Shown: positions 45,809-56,541, counted from the stretch's first letter. The stretch: DNA of 64,000 bases from Anabaena subtropica FACHB-260 (GCF_014697105.1 NZ_JACJRF010000002.1:1-64000); one strand, 5' to 3'. A program made the numbers and translations. The notes: a model not told the origin generated them from the sequence alone.

Positions 45809-47722
45809 ATGCAAATTCCGCGCTTACACCCAGACACAATTGATGAAGTTAAACATCGGGCTGATATTGTCGATGTGGTATCAGAGTATGTAGTTTTACG
45901 CAAGCGTGGTAAAGATTTTGTCGGCTTGTGTCCTTTTCATGATGAAAAATCGCCTAGTTTTACTGTCAGCCAAACTAAGCAAATGTACTATTGCTTTGGG
46001 TGTCAAGCTGGGGGAAATTCTATTAAGTTTTTGATGGAATTGGGCAAGCAATCATTTGCTGATGTGGTATTAGATTTAGCTAGGCGTTACCAAGTTCCCG
46101 TACAAACACTGGAACCAGAACAACGGCAAGAATTACAGCGTCAGTTGTCTTTGCGGGAACAGTTGTATGAGGTTATGGCTTCTACAGCCAGCTTTTATCA
46201 ACACGCCCTCAGACAATCCCAAGGACAAAAAGCTATTGAGTATTTGCGGGGCGATCGCCAATTCAATGAAGCCACAATTCAACAGTTTGGCTTGGGTTAT
46301 GCGCCCGCAGGTTGGGAAACTCTCCATCGTTATTTGGTGGAAGATAAACATTACCCAGTGCATCTGGTAGAAAAAGCGGGTTTGATTAAACCGCGCAAGG
46401 AAGGGGCTGGATATTATGATGTGTTCCGCGATCGCCTGATGATTCCCATCCGCGATATCCAAGGACGGGTGATTGCTTTTGGTGGGAGAACCTTAACTGA
46501 CGAACAACCGAAGTATTTAAACTCTCCAGAAACCGAGTTATTTAATAAAGGTAAAACCCTATTTGCTCTCGATCAAGCAAAAGCGGGGATTTCCCAGTTT
46601 GATCAAGCAGTGGTAGTGGAGGGATATTTTGATGCGATCGCTCTCCACGCTGCGGGGATTAATAACGCTGTTGCTTCCTTGGGTACGGCTTTGAGTTTAG
46701 AACAAGTACGGTTGATATTGCGCTACACCGACTCAAAACAGTTAATACTCAACTTTGATGCAGATAAAGCTGGAACTAACGCCACAGAACGAGCGATCGG
46801 GGAAATTGCTGATTTAGCTTACAAAGGTGAAGTGCAATTAAAAATACTCAATATCCCTGATGGCAAAGATGCTGATGAATACTTGCGTAGTCACACATCA
46901 ACAGATTATGAGCAATTGTTAGCAAATGCGCCATTATGGTTAAACTGGCAGATTCAGCAGATTATCAAAGACCGCGACTTAAAACAAGCTACTGATTTTC
47001 AGCAAGTTACCCAACAATTTGTTAAGTTACTCAAAAATATAGTTAACAGCGATACCCGTAACTATTACGTCTCTTACTGTGCAGAAATCCTCAGCTTCGG
47101 GGATACAAGACTCATACCTCTACGAGTAGAAAATCTCCTCACTCAAATTGCTCCCACTACCACCCCCTCTAAACCCCCCTCAGCAAAGAGTAATAGAAGC
47201 CACTCCCCACTCCCTCCTTCCAACTCCCCCACAGATCGCCACCTTCTAGAACAAGCCGAGGCGCTACTACTGCGAATTTACCTCCATTGTCCTGAACAGC
47301 GTCCAGTCATCCTCACAACTTTGGAAGAACGGGATTTAGAGTTTAGCCTGTCCCACCATAGATTTTTGTGGATACAGATTTTAGAGTTCATCGGTGAGCA
47401 GATTGATTTAATTTCCCGGCTACATGATATATATCTAGAATTAGCTGAAGAACTCGGTTCAATTTCTCATCTGTTTCATCTGAATGAGAAAACCAAGAAA
47501 GAAATATTACGTACACCCCAAGTTGTGCAGGCGGCGATCGCCTGTATGGAACGAGTGTTAAGAGAAAAGCGTTATCGTCACTTTTTGGAACTGTGGCAAG
47601 AAACTGACCCTGAAGCTGAACCAGAAAAATGGCAGTCATACTATCAGGCATTCTACACCGAAAAAATTAAACTTCAAGAACTAGACCGACAACGGACATT
47701 TTCCCTGACAGAATTGTTGTAG
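45809..47722 (+). CDS. dnaG: DNA primase
   Basis: The 637-residue primase has a zinc-binding CHC2-type domain (CPFHDEKSPSF; YYCFGCQAGG), the TOPRIM core with VVEGYFDAI, FDADKAG and related acidic motifs, and a C-terminal helicase-binding region. It makes RNA primers at replication forks. The start at 45809 gives the expected MQIPRLHPDTIDEVKHRADI opening. No Shine-Dalgarno is present because an STRR array abuts the start codon. The linker at ~445-475 is Pro/Ser-rich. Confidence 0.95.
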   Translation: MQIPRLHPDTIDEVKHRADIVDVVSEYVVLRKRGKDFVGLCPFHDEKSPSFTVSQTKQMYYCFGCQAGGNSIKFLMELGKQSFADVVLDLARRYQVPVQTLEPEQRQELQRQLSLREQLYEVMASTASFYQHALRQSQGQKAIEYLRGDRQFNEATIQQFGLGYAPAGWETLHRYLVEDKHYPVHLVEKAGLIKPRKEGAGYYDVFRDRLMIPIRDIQGRVIAFGGRTLTDEQPKYLNSPETELFNKGKTLFALDQAKAGISQFDQAVVVEGYFDAIALHAAGINNAVASLGTALSLEQVRLILRYTDSKQLILNFDADKAGTNATERAIGEIADLAYKGEVQLKILNIPDGKDADEYLRSHTSTDYEQLLANAPLWLNWQIQQIIKDRDLKQATDFQQVTQQFVKLLKNIVNSDTRNYYVSYCAEILSFGDTRLIPLRVENLLTQIAPTTTPSKPPSAKSNRSHSPLPPSNSPTDRHLLEQAEALLLRIYLHCPEQRPVILTTLEERDLEFSLSHHRFLWIQILEFIGEQIDLISRLHDIYLELAEELGSISHLFHLNEKTKKEILRTPQVVQAAIACMERVLREKRYRHFLELWQETDPEAEPEKWQSYYQAFYTEKIKLQELDRQRTFSLTELL

Positions 47723-47952
47723 TTAAATTGTTAAAAATTTTTATTAATATTAAGTTTGTATGATGTATTTACAAATTTAAATATATTTGTTTGACTAAAA
47801 TTATATATTTTCAGCTTGATTACTATATTAATACAAAATTAGCATCTAACTAAAAGAAGTTTTTTAAACTGATACGATAATCTATCTCCAGACAAGTACC
47901 TAAAACTTGCAAACTAGCTTAGGTTAAGTATAAGCTCTGCAACAAGTCTTAG

Positions 47953-50900
47953 TTGTCGCAAGTAATTTTCATGCCATATATTCCTATTTCTGTATTGCTA
48001 CGTTTTGGAATTGTTATATTTGCTGTGGCATTTGCCTGTGTGCTGATGCTGTTATTAGATCCTTGGCTAGGCATGACCAGTACTCCTTTTTTGTTATTCT
48101 TTAGTGCTGTTATATTTAGTGCTTGGTATGGTGGGTTGCGATCAGGATTGTTAGCAACTTGCTTATCTGTGGTCATGAGTGATTACTTCTTTCTGCACCC
48201 AAGGTATGACATATCTTTTGATATCTCTAATACAGTAAGAATCGGGTTATTTGCGGTACAAGGATTGTTCTTCAGTATTGTATGTGCAACATTGAAGAAT
48301 ACTAAGGAAAGAGATGAAGTGAATTTACTCCAACTCAGACAGAGTAACGAGAGATTTCGATTAGCACTCAACAGTTCAGATATCGTAGTTTTTCAGCAGG
48401 ATCGAGATTTACGGTATCAATGGATTCATAATCCGCAGGGTGTAGACTCTGCTGAAGAAATTATTGGTAAGTCTGACTATGAACTATTCCCCGCTTCAGT
48501 AGCAGAGCAACTAACAGCAATTAAGCAAAGAGTACTAGAGGAGGATGTTTCTGCTCGTGAAGAAGTTTCTGTAATCTTGCATGGAGAAGTTTTTTACTAT
48601 GATTTATTAGCAGAACCCCTGAAAATCAATGGTCGTATCCAGGGTATTACCTGTGCAGGCGTAAATATCACCGAACGCAAACGCTCAGAACTAGAGAAGG
48701 TTAAATTAGAGAGCCGACTCCAAAAAGCTATTCAGCAACAAGACGAATATCTAGCATTATTGAATGCTTGGCTGGCCAGTTCACCCGTAGCACTAGCTTT
48801 TCTAGATACACATATGCGTTACGTTTATACTAACGAAGCTTTGGCAGCAATCAACGGTGTACCACAAAGTCAACATACTGGGCGCACTTTGAGAGAAGTA
48901 TTACCAGAATGGGCAGAACAACTTGAGCCTATTTTCCATCAAGTAATGGAAACCAAACAACCATTACTCAATCAAGAAGTATCTGGAGAAACCTATCCAG
49001 TTGGAGTATATCGCTGTAGCTTGGTCAACTACTATCCAGTATGTTTACCAGATGGGCAACTGCTAGGGGTGGGGGTGACTGGGCTGGATATTACGGAACG
49101 GAAGCGGGCTGAGGATGCACTACGTTACATGGCGGAAACCAGTAGTAAATTATCTAGTTCGCTCGATTACGAGCAAACCTTAGAACAGATTACCAAAATC
49201 TCAGTACCACAACTAGCTGATTGGTGCAGCATTGACATTATCAACGAAGATGGCTCGATTCGCCGCTTACCCCTTGCCCATGTAGATCCCGAAAAAGCAG
49301 AGTGGGCGAAGATATTTCAGCAGTATGTACCAGAAGCAGGGAGTGGCAGTTTAGTTACCAAAGTACTACAAACTGGTGAAGCATTATTAATTGCCGAAAT
49401 ACCAGATTCTCTGTTGGTAGCCAGCGCTCAAAATCAGGAACACCTGGAATTGGTGCGGCAGATAGGAATTAAATCGGTGATGATTTTACCCTTAATAGCA
49501 CATGAACGAGTTTTGGGATGTATTACCTTTGTGACGGCTGAATCAGGTCGTAGCTACAATCAAAAAGACTTAGCTTTAGCTAAGGATATTGCTTATCGTG
49601 CGGCGCTAGCGGTGGAAAATACCCAACTTTATCGAGATATTCACCGGGCCTTAAAACATTATGCTGAATCTCTGTCACTTCTAGATGCCTTGTTAGCAGC
49701 CTCACCTGTAGCAGTCTGCTTTTTAGACCGAGAGTTGCGATATATCCGGATCAATCAGGTATTGGCAGATATTAACGGTTTGAGCATAGAGGAGCATCTG
49801 GGGCGGAAATTTCGGGAAGTTCTACCCAAGATGGCAGAAGAATTAGAAGCTCAGTTACAACGGGTATTAGATACAGGAGAACCTATCCTAAATGTAGAAA
49901 TTAGTGGTGAGACACTAGGGACACCGAGAAGTTACGGCTATTGGTTAGGTAATTATTACCCAGTCTACAACAGCGTAGGCGAAACAGTGGGAATCGGGAT
50001 TATCCTGGCCGATGTGACAACCACCAAGCAAGTAGAAATTGCCTTGCGCGAAAGTGAAGAACGCTTCCGGGCAATGTTTGACCAAGCAGCAGTAGGGATT
50101 ACCTTAGTAACTTTGGATGGTAAATTTTTGCAAATTAATCCGGCTTTATGCGACATTACTGGCTACAGCGCCGAAGAGTTAAGTCAAATGAACTTCCAAG
50201 AAATTACCCACCCTGATGACATAGAAGCTGATTGGGTATATGCCAAGCGGGTGTTAGCACGGGAGATTAATGGTTACTCCTTAGAAAAACGTTATATGCG
50301 CAAAGATGGGGCGATTGTGTGGGTAAATCTGACTGCCTCAGCCTTGTGGGATGATCAGGGAAACCCCAAATATGCTTTAGGGATTATTGAAGATATTAGT
50401 GAACGCAAACAAGCGGAAGCTGCACAAAAGTTTTTAGTCGAAGCCAGCACTCTACTAGCGGCTTCTTTAGATTATGAAGTGACCTTAAATAATGTGGCTA
50501 ACTTGGCAGTACCGATGATCGCTGACTGGTGTACTGTAGATATTCTCCAAGAAGATTGGTCAATTAAACGTGTAGCGATCGCTTGTGCCGATCAGACAAA
50601 ACTGGAGATAATAGAAACAATTCACCAGTCTTATCCACCCAGAACTGAAGGTAAACACCCGTTTCGGGAAAAACTCCTCAAGGGAGAATCCGCCTTTTAT
50701 CCTCAAGTGTCAAACTCTCTGTTGTTGGAGATAGCAAACAATGAGCAGCATCTGCAATTATTGCAAAGTTTAGGGATGCGATCGCTGATGGTGATTCCCC
50801 TCCACTCACGGGGGCAAATATTTGGGGTCATCTCTTTTGTTACAGGCAATTCAAGTCGGCAATTGACACAAGCGGACTTGGCTTTAGCAGAAGATATTGC

Positions 50901-52647
50901 CCGACGTGCAGCTACAGCCATTGATAATGCCAGACTTTATCAAGAAACACAACAAGCAAAACAAGCCGCCGAGTTGGCAATGAGTCGGACAGTACGCTTG
51001 CAAACTATCACTTCCGCCCTCTCAGAAGCCCTAACTCCCCAGCAAGTGGCTGATGTGGTTGTAAACCAAGGGCTTGCTGCTTTGGGCGCGTCTGCTGGTT
51101 CTGTCGTTTTGTTAACTGAAAGCGGTAACGCCCTCAAAATCATCGAAGCAATTGGCTACCCAAAATTTGTGAGAGATGCTTGGGAGACTTTCCCCCTAAC
51201 TGCGACTGTACCAATTGCCGAAACAGCCAGAACCGGGGAGGCGATTTTTTTAGCAAATGTAGAAATATTTGCCGCTAAATATCCTCAAATTGCCAATGTT
51301 CCCTCCCTGACAGGTAACAACGCTTTTGCTTGTATTCCCCTCATCGTTGAACAGCAGATCATTGGGGTAATGGCATTAAGCTTTGCCACAGCCCAAAAAT
51401 TTAATGAAGAAGAACAAAAATTTATGTTGACATTGGGGCAACAATGCGCCCAAGCGATCGCCCGCGCCCAACTTTACGAAGCAGAAAAGAATGCAAGAGC
51501 TGTAGCCGAGTCAACCAACCGCATCAAAGATGAATTCCTCGCCGTCCTTTCCCATGAATTGCGAACTCCCCTCAATCCCATCATGGGTTGGGCAAAATTA
51601 CTCCGCACCCGCACATATAAAGAAGAGACTATCAAACAAGGCTTGGAAACAATCGAGCGCAACGCCAAGTTACAAACTCAACTCATTGACGACTTACTTG
51701 ATGTTTCCCGAATTTTACGCGGTAAACTCAGTTTGAATATATGTGCAGTAGATTTAAGAAACACAATTAAAGCCGGGTTAGAAACGGTACGTTTAGCCGC
51801 AGAAGCTAAATCAATAGAAGTTCACACAGTATTAAGTAATGAACCAATCCAGGTAATGGGTGATGGCGATCGCTTGCAACAAGTAATCTGGAATTTAGTC
51901 TCGAATGCTGTTAAGTTCACGCCACCAGAAGGACGGGTAGAAGTGCGTTTAGAACAGGTAGGACGAGATGCCCAAATCCAGGTAATTGACACAGGTAAAG
52001 GCATTACACCAGAATTTTTACCCCACGTCTTTGAATACTTTCGTCAAGGAGATGCCAAAACAACCAGAGTATTTGGCGGTTTGGGGTTAGGGCTAGCAAT
52101 TGTCCACCATCTTGTAGAATTACATGGTGGTACAGTGCAAGCAGAAAGTGCCGGAGAAGACCAAGGCGCAACCTTTACAGTCAAGCTACCGTTGAATAAA
52201 AGTGCTGAGTACTCACTGCTGAGTGCTAAATCTGCGGTTGAAGAATTGGAAAATCAAGACTCCTTGTTGGCTGGTGTGCAGATTCTCTTAGTTGATGATC
52301 AGGAAGATGTGCGAGAGTTTTTTAGCTTTGCGCTACAACAGTGCGGGGCAACTGTGACGGAGGTAGCATCAGCAATAGAAGCCTTGGAAGCCATAGCTCG
52401 ATCAAAGCCAGATGTGCTGTTAAGCGATATTGGAATGCCACAAATCGATGGCTATATGTTATTGCGCCAAATCAGAAAATGGTCGCCAGAACAAGGCGGA
52501 CAAATTCCCGCCATCGCTCTCACCGCCTATGCAGGAGAAATTGACCAAAATCAAGCCATAGCCGCAGGCTTTCAAAAGCATATAGCCAAACCAGCCGATC
52601 CAGTCGAATTAGCTCAGGCGATCGCTCAACTCATCGGACGCAGTTAA
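47953..52647 (+). CDS. Large hybrid sensor histidine kinase/response regulator
   Basis: The 1564 residues are, in order: a DUF4118/KdpD-like membrane part (~10-105), PAS (~120-235), PAS (~265-380), GAF (~395-550) and PAS (~565-690). These are followed by PAS with PAC (~700-820), GAF (~830-985), GAF (~1020-1165), HisKA with LSHELRTPLNP, an HATPase with NAVKFTPPEG and GLGLGLAIV, and a receiver at ~1435-1560 (phosphorylatable Asp in LLSDIGMP, Lys in HIAKPAD). The repeated PAS-GAF units are similar to one another, so internal duplication built the sensor. The stimulus is unknown; DUF4118 and GAF/PAS domains could suit redox, light or ligand sensing. The start may be TTG at 47953 or ATG at 47971. 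Confidence 0.9.
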   Translation: MSQVIFMPYIPISVLLRFGIVIFAVAFACVLMLLLDPWLGMTSTPFLLFFSAVIFSAWYGGLRSGLLATCLSVVMSDYFFLHPRYDISFDISNTVRIGLFAVQGLFFSIVCATLKNTKERDEVNLLQLRQSNERFRLALNSSDIVVFQQDRDLRYQWIHNPQGVDSAEEIIGKSDYELFPASVAEQLTAIKQRVLEEDVSAREEVSVILHGEVFYYDLLAEPLKINGRIQGITCAGVNITERKRSELEKVKLESRLQKAIQQQDEYLALLNAWLASSPVALAFLDTHMRYVYTNEALAAINGVPQSQHTGRTLREVLPEWAEQLEPIFHQVMETKQPLLNQEVSGETYPVGVYRCSLVNYYPVCLPDGQLLGVGVTGLDITERKRAEDALRYMAETSSKLSSSLDYEQTLEQITKISVPQLADWCSIDIINEDGSIRRLPLAHVDPEKAEWAKIFQQYVPEAGSGSLVTKVLQTGEALLIAEIPDSLLVASAQNQEHLELVRQIGIKSVMILPLIAHERVLGCITFVTAESGRSYNQKDLALAKDIAYRAALAVENTQLYRDIHRALKHYAESLSLLDALLAASPVAVCFLDRELRYIRINQVLADINGLSIEEHLGRKFREVLPKMAEELEAQLQRVLDTGEPILNVEISGETLGTPRSYGYWLGNYYPVYNSVGETVGIGIILADVTTTKQVEIALRESEERFRAMFDQAAVGITLVTLDGKFLQINPALCDITGYSAEELSQMNFQEITHPDDIEADWVYAKRVLAREINGYSLEKRYMRKDGAIVWVNLTASALWDDQGNPKYALGIIEDISERKQAEAAQKFLVEASTLLAASLDYEVTLNNVANLAVPMIADWCTVDILQEDWSIKRVAIACADQTKLEIIETIHQSYPPRTEGKHPFREKLLKGESAFYPQVSNSLLLEIANNEQHLQLLQSLGMRSLMVIPLHSRGQIFGVISFVTGNSSRQLTQADLALAEDIARRAATAIDNARLYQETQQAKQAAELAMSRTVRLQTITSALSEALTPQQVADVVVNQGLAALGASAGSVVLLTESGNALKIIEAIGYPKFVRDAWETFPLTATVPIAETARTGEAIFLANVEIFAAKYPQIANVPSLTGNNAFACIPLIVEQQIIGVMALSFATAQKFNEEEQKFMLTLGQQCAQAIARAQLYEAEKNARAVAESTNRIKDEFLAVLSHELRTPLNPIMGWAKLLRTRTYKEETIKQGLETIERNAKLQTQLIDDLLDVSRILRGKLSLNICAVDLRNTIKAGLETVRLAAEAKSIEVHTVLSNEPIQVMGDGDRLQQVIWNLVSNAVKFTPPEGRVEVRLEQVGRDAQIQVIDTGKGITPEFLPHVFEYFRQGDAKTTRVFGGLGLGLAIVHHLVELHGGTVQAESAGEDQGATFTVKLPLNKSAEYSLLSAKSAVEELENQDSLLAGVQILLVDDQEDVREFFSFALQQCGATVTEVASAIEALEAIARSKPDVLLSDIGMPQIDGYMLLRQIRKWSPEQGGQIPAIALTAYAGEIDQNQAIAAGFQKHIAKPADPVELAQAIAQLIGRS

Positions 52648-52716
52648 ATATGTGGCAGCATTTATGGTACTACTGAAAAGCAGGCATTATCTAGCCGTTG
52701 AGTAAGAGAGCAGCTC

Positions 52717-53526
52717 ATGAGTCTGGTTTGGCAAGCAGATTTTTATCGCAGTCCTTTGCAAGTTGCAGATGGACAAGTCTTGTGGGAGTTGTTAATTTGT
52801 GATGCAACTCGCAGTTTTGAATATACGGCGACTTGTCCCCAGTCAGTAGCTAATTCTAGTTGGTTGACTGATCAACTGCAATTAGCAGCAGGTGCAAAAC
52901 TCCCAGATGTAATTCAAGTTTTTCGTCCCCAGTCATTGAGTTTAATGGAAGTGGTTGGACGCAATTTGGGAATTAAGATCGAACCTCAGCGCCAAACTAT
53001 CGCGTTGAAGCAATGGTTACAAGAAAAGCAATATCCCATAGCAGTAGATAAACCACCACCAACACCATTACCAGATAACTTGTGGGGTGATGAGTGGCGC
53101 TTTGCTAGTATCCAAGCTGGTGATTTAGTTGATTTGTTTAGCGATCGCCCAATTCCCATTTTATCTTTACCCGAATCCCTCCAACCGCTCAATTTAGGAC
53201 TGGCATCAACCATTGCCATTCCCGGTGTAGTAATTTATGGTGGTAGGCGATCGCTCAACTTAGCTAAATGGATTGCCCAAGCACGTCCTGTAGAGTTGAA
53301 TTATATTGCTGGTGCGCCCGATGGTTTAGTATTAGAAGCCGGTTTGGCGGATAGGTGGATTTTAGTCACTTTTGCAGATGCAGAAGTAACGGCTGCCGCA
53401 AAAGTTTATGCACAACGCAAACAACAAAGCCAGGGACTGCATTTCTTATTGGTACAACCAGATGATTCTGGCATGACTTACACTGGCATTTGGTTGTTGC
53501 AAACTGACGTAGTTGGTAATTTGTAA
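52717..53526 (+). CDS. Tab2/Atab2-like RNA-binding protein
   Basis: A 269-residue protein matching the Tab2 family (DUF1092): WQADFYRSPL at the start, LWELLICD, the WGDEWRFASI stretch, and the conserved C-terminal WILVTFADAEV and LHFLLVQPDDSGMTYTGIWLL. In algae and plants Tab2/Atab2 binds psaB mRNA and promotes photosystem I synthesis; the cyanobacterial role is presumed to be related. It is 69 bases downstream of the histidine kinase gene on the same strand. Confidence 0.85.
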   Translation: MSLVWQADFYRSPLQVADGQVLWELLICDATRSFEYTATCPQSVANSSWLTDQLQLAAGAKLPDVIQVFRPQSLSLMEVVGRNLGIKIEPQRQTIALKQWLQEKQYPIAVDKPPPTPLPDNLWGDEWRFASIQAGDLVDLFSDRPIPILSLPESLQPLNLGLASTIAIPGVVIYGGRRSLNLAKWIAQARPVELNYIAGAPDGLVLEAGLADRWILVTFADAEVTAAAKVYAQRKQQSQGLHFLLVQPDDSGMTYTGIWLLQTDVVGNL

Positions 53527-54240
53527 TACAGCAGATTTCAAATTAGCAAAGTACAAAGATAGTCCCCAGTGGTTGATTGTAAAAATTTTGATAATTACAC
53601 TATCTTTTGTATACGCTGCGGCTAAAACTGCACTACCACAGCCACCTAATACCAATTCAAAATTCGTCTTGAAAAGTTTCCTACGGCGGGAAACCCGCCT
53701 ACAGAACTTTCCGCAAAATTCAAAATCAAGAAAGCCAGGCATGACAAAGCTTTGGTTATGGGTATCTGTCGCATTCTTTTTTCAAAGTGGTATAACACTA
53801 AGCATCTTGTTTTATGTGTGAAATAATTGAAATTCAGGACTTAACTTTCAGACTAAACAACGTCCATTCTGATGGGATTTGGCATCATGACTTGGCACTT
53901 AGTACAAAACACTAAAGGGTAAGTTTCGCGTCACGAAACCTACCCTTATTCTCTGTTTCATTAAGTTTTATGAATGGGGATGGTAGTCCGATTTGATTTT
54001 TGAAAAATTCTCAATATAAGTAGTATTAAGTAAGGTGCGTTATCGCCGCCAGTACAGCACGAAAGACTTCGGATGGTACGTTAGCCTTTAGCATCAAGCA
54101 CCCTACCTATATTTCAAACATCAAACATGAGTCCTATAGTAAGGACTTTAGTGGTTAGAGAAATAGAACTAAACTCTTTACTACAAACACATTTAACCCT
54201 TAAAACTAATGAAACAAACTACTAGTGGCGTAGCAAACAT
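53527..54240. repeat. Repeat-rich spacer
   Basis: About 710 bases without a convincing gene. It holds a reverse copy of the 16-base repeat seen at 1546 (53687-53702) and an imperfect hairpin AGGGTAAGTTTCG / CGAAACCTACCCT (53916-53928 and 53934-53946). It also has a decayed GGTGCGTTA...CACCCTACC pair (about 54031-54110) and a decayed copy (about 54137-54175) of the hairpin at 3118-3167. An open frame across 53513-53821 is built on repeat sequence and is not accepted. Confidence 0.55.
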
Positions 54241-54846
54241 CTAACGACACTGGCGATATTTGACGTGATAAACCAAACCACGGTGAGCTAAGTCAAAGGA
54301 GTCCACAGTTGCCATACCTTGACCACTGGCAGTCATCGCCGCATTCACCCGCATATTTAGGCTGTCCCCACAGCGTGACCAGACATTAGCCACAGTTGCT
54401 AATTTATCTCGAACGTTGTAGTCAGTTTCACCTCTAAATGTTCTAGAAAAAACAGGGCCACGCTGACCAGCAAAAAAGTACTCTGCTCTTAGTCTCCCAG
54501 TTGTGGCTGGAGCAACATAACCCCGATAATCAGCATCATAGAGGGAAATTTGAAAGCCTTGGGGTACTTTAATGGGAATGCTCAAGTTACAGTTTTTGCG
54601 ACTTTCTGCGGGCTTATTCCCCAAAGCCATAAACTGATCAAATAGAATACTTAGCTCTTGACCATCAGGGCTGACGCTGACGCTAGCCGACCCATCAGGG
54701 CAACCGTTACCACCATATTCTGCACCTAAAATTTCTACCTTGGTGTTAGCAAGGGCAGGGCTGATAAAAGCTGTCATCAGTGCAGCCGTAGCTAAAGAAG
54801 ATTTTACAAAGTTGATAGATGTTTTCTTGAAGTTTTGATTATTCAT
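54241..54846 (-). CDS. Secreted DUF4360-like protein
   Basis: The 201-residue precursor has a Sec signal (SSLATAALMTAFISPALA) and a mature domain with four Cys that probably form two disulfides (GNGCPDG, RKNCNLSIP, WSRCGDSL, YRQCR). The pattern fits DUF4360, a secreted family of unknown role seen in fungi and bacteria. It is divergent from the collagen-like gene across a 285-base AT-rich spacer, so both may be co-regulated surface proteins. Confidence 0.65.
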   Translation of the reverse strand: MNNQNFKKTSINFVKSSLATAALMTAFISPALANTKVEILGAEYGGNGCPDGSASVSVSPDGQELSILFDQFMALGNKPAESRKNCNLSIPIKVPQGFQISLYDADYRGYVAPATTGRLRAEYFFAGQRGPVFSRTFRGETDYNVRDKLATVANVWSRCGDSLNMRVNAAMTASGQGMATVDSFDLAHRGLVYHVKYRQCR

Positions 54847-55131
54847 TACTCGCCTCTTGTGAGTGTTTTCAACAGTGTTAAATCCAAATTGACTCTGGAT
54901 AATTCCGGAAATTTACAGATAATTTCCAAAATTCAAATAATTTAAAAGTTCCCGTTAATTATTAAAAATTTATATTCAGGAAATCAGTGTTAAAAAAAGA
55001 TTAAAATCAGGTCTATAAACCCGATCACATATTCAAAACAACTCACAACTGACATACGCAGTGCCATAAACAGGAGCAAAACACTATAAATCAGTGTCAG
55101 TAATACTTAGAAAAATCTAGATTAACCATCT

Positions 55132-56520
55132 ATGTACAAAGGATTAAGAAGTCAACTACTACTGCTGTTAACATTCTGCTTATTTACAAGCTTATTACCT
55201 GCTTCCGGTTCAGTTTTATGTTCTGCTGTTGCCTATGAGAAATATGAGACAGGAGGTAGTAACAGTACTAATGGGCGAACAGGTAGAAATGGCCTCGATG
55301 GTGACAACCAAACTCTTTTTGCTGATGGTTCACCAGTAAATCTTGACCTATCTGGTCAAGATGGCGAAGACGGTGAAGATGGCGCACGAGGTAACAGACC
55401 TTATTGCGGAAATCAACCCAATAACCCAAACTACGACATTCATGCACGCAATGGTGGCGCAGGAGGTGATGGTGGTAGGGGTGGAGATGGTGGTAATGGT
55501 GGTCTACTCACTGTCTACTACACAAATTTGGCAGACTTGCGAAAAATTTTCGTGCGTGGGACTCCTGGAGACGGTGGGCGAGGCGGTCGCGGTGGCAATG
55601 GTACAGTGGGTTGTAGGTGTCGGCGGCGCAGTTGGGAGATAGAAACTTGTCAAGGAACTCCTGGTAATGCTGACTATAAATGTACGAAGAAACGCTACAG
55701 GTGTTACGACGGCAAAGATGGGCGTGATGGTAGCGATGGTCGTGATGGAGAAAAAGGGCGTTTAGGGATTCTCAGTATTGTCAATAGTAAGGAACCCTTA
55801 GCACCTGAGACTCCAACTGTGACGATAAATTTGGCTGAACTTGCAGGTAAGAAGTTAAATCTATCGAAAAATAAATGGAATATTCGCCAAGGTGCAGGTT
55901 CTTTACTGGCTCCTGGTTCTGTTATTGCTGATGAGTACCGAGAATTTGCACAACGTTTAGAAGAAACTTTACAAATAGTTTGGCAAGAGAAGCAACCTAA
56001 CGGTAATTTTTCTAATCAAACCTTAAAAGTAAGTTTAAATAATAACAAGCAAGTAGAAATAAGTTTTCCCGAAGATTTGTGGCTTGCAGGTAGTACAAGT
56101 ACCCAGGCTAACTTGACAACATTTACCGTGAACCATGCCATTCCCAAAAAAGATGTCACACGGTTAGCAGTAGCAGAATTTGCCGATGCAGGAGAAAATC
56201 TCAACTTAAAAATAGTTGATTTGGCTGCGAAATCTGATGCACTCCAGACTCAGTTTCAGGTCAAGTTTCGGGCTAGAGACAATTATGGTGGCTTCTCTGA
56301 CTACAAAACTGTATACGCAGGAGATATTCCCAGCCAATTTGTCACCCGTGACTATAACCGTTTTACCTTGGCTTTAGGTAAACTAAAAATTCCTTCTGAA
56401 GCCCTCAGTCCTGGGGTAAACGTTGATATAGAAGTAGTAGCAACTCGCTCTTTGGGAGAACGTTCTGCCAAGCAAACGATTAGCTGGCAAGGTACAATTC
56501 GTAAAAAGAGAACAAACTAA
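55132..56520 (+). CDS. Secreted protein with collagen-like Gly-X-Y segments
   Basis: The 462-residue precursor has a signal peptide (LLLLLTFCLFTSLLPASG). Interrupted Gly-X-Y runs follow at ~45-90 (GQDGEDGEDGARG), ~105-125 (GGAGGDGGRGGDGGNGG), ~145-160 and ~198-215 (GKDGRDGSDGRDGEKG). The X-Y are mostly Asp, Arg and Lys with no Pro, so any triple helix would rely on charge pairs. A Cys-rich insert (GCRCRRRSW...CQG...CTKKRYRCYDG) separates two runs. The C-terminal ~250 residues form a beta-rich domain I do not recognise. It is probably extracellular. Confidence 0.65.
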   Translation: MYKGLRSQLLLLLTFCLFTSLLPASGSVLCSAVAYEKYETGGSNSTNGRTGRNGLDGDNQTLFADGSPVNLDLSGQDGEDGEDGARGNRPYCGNQPNNPNYDIHARNGGAGGDGGRGGDGGNGGLLTVYYTNLADLRKIFVRGTPGDGGRGGRGGNGTVGCRCRRRSWEIETCQGTPGNADYKCTKKRYRCYDGKDGRDGSDGRDGEKGRLGILSIVNSKEPLAPETPTVTINLAELAGKKLNLSKNKWNIRQGAGSLLAPGSVIADEYREFAQRLEETLQIVWQEKQPNGNFSNQTLKVSLNNNKQVEISFPEDLWLAGSTSTQANLTTFTVNHAIPKKDVTRLAVAEFADAGENLNLKIVDLAAKSDALQTQFQVKFRARDNYGGFSDYKTVYAGDIPSQFVTRDYNRFTLALGKLKIPSEALSPGVNVDIEVVATRSLGERSAKQTISWQGTIRKKRTN

Positions 56521-56541
56521 TTTGTAATTAATACAGGTAGT

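Noticed and set aside
53513-53821. 102-residue frame after the Tab2-like gene
   Set aside because: It overlaps the end of the Tab2 gene and reads through the interspersed GCGGGAAACCCGCC repeat. The hydrophobic end is not enough to support a gene.
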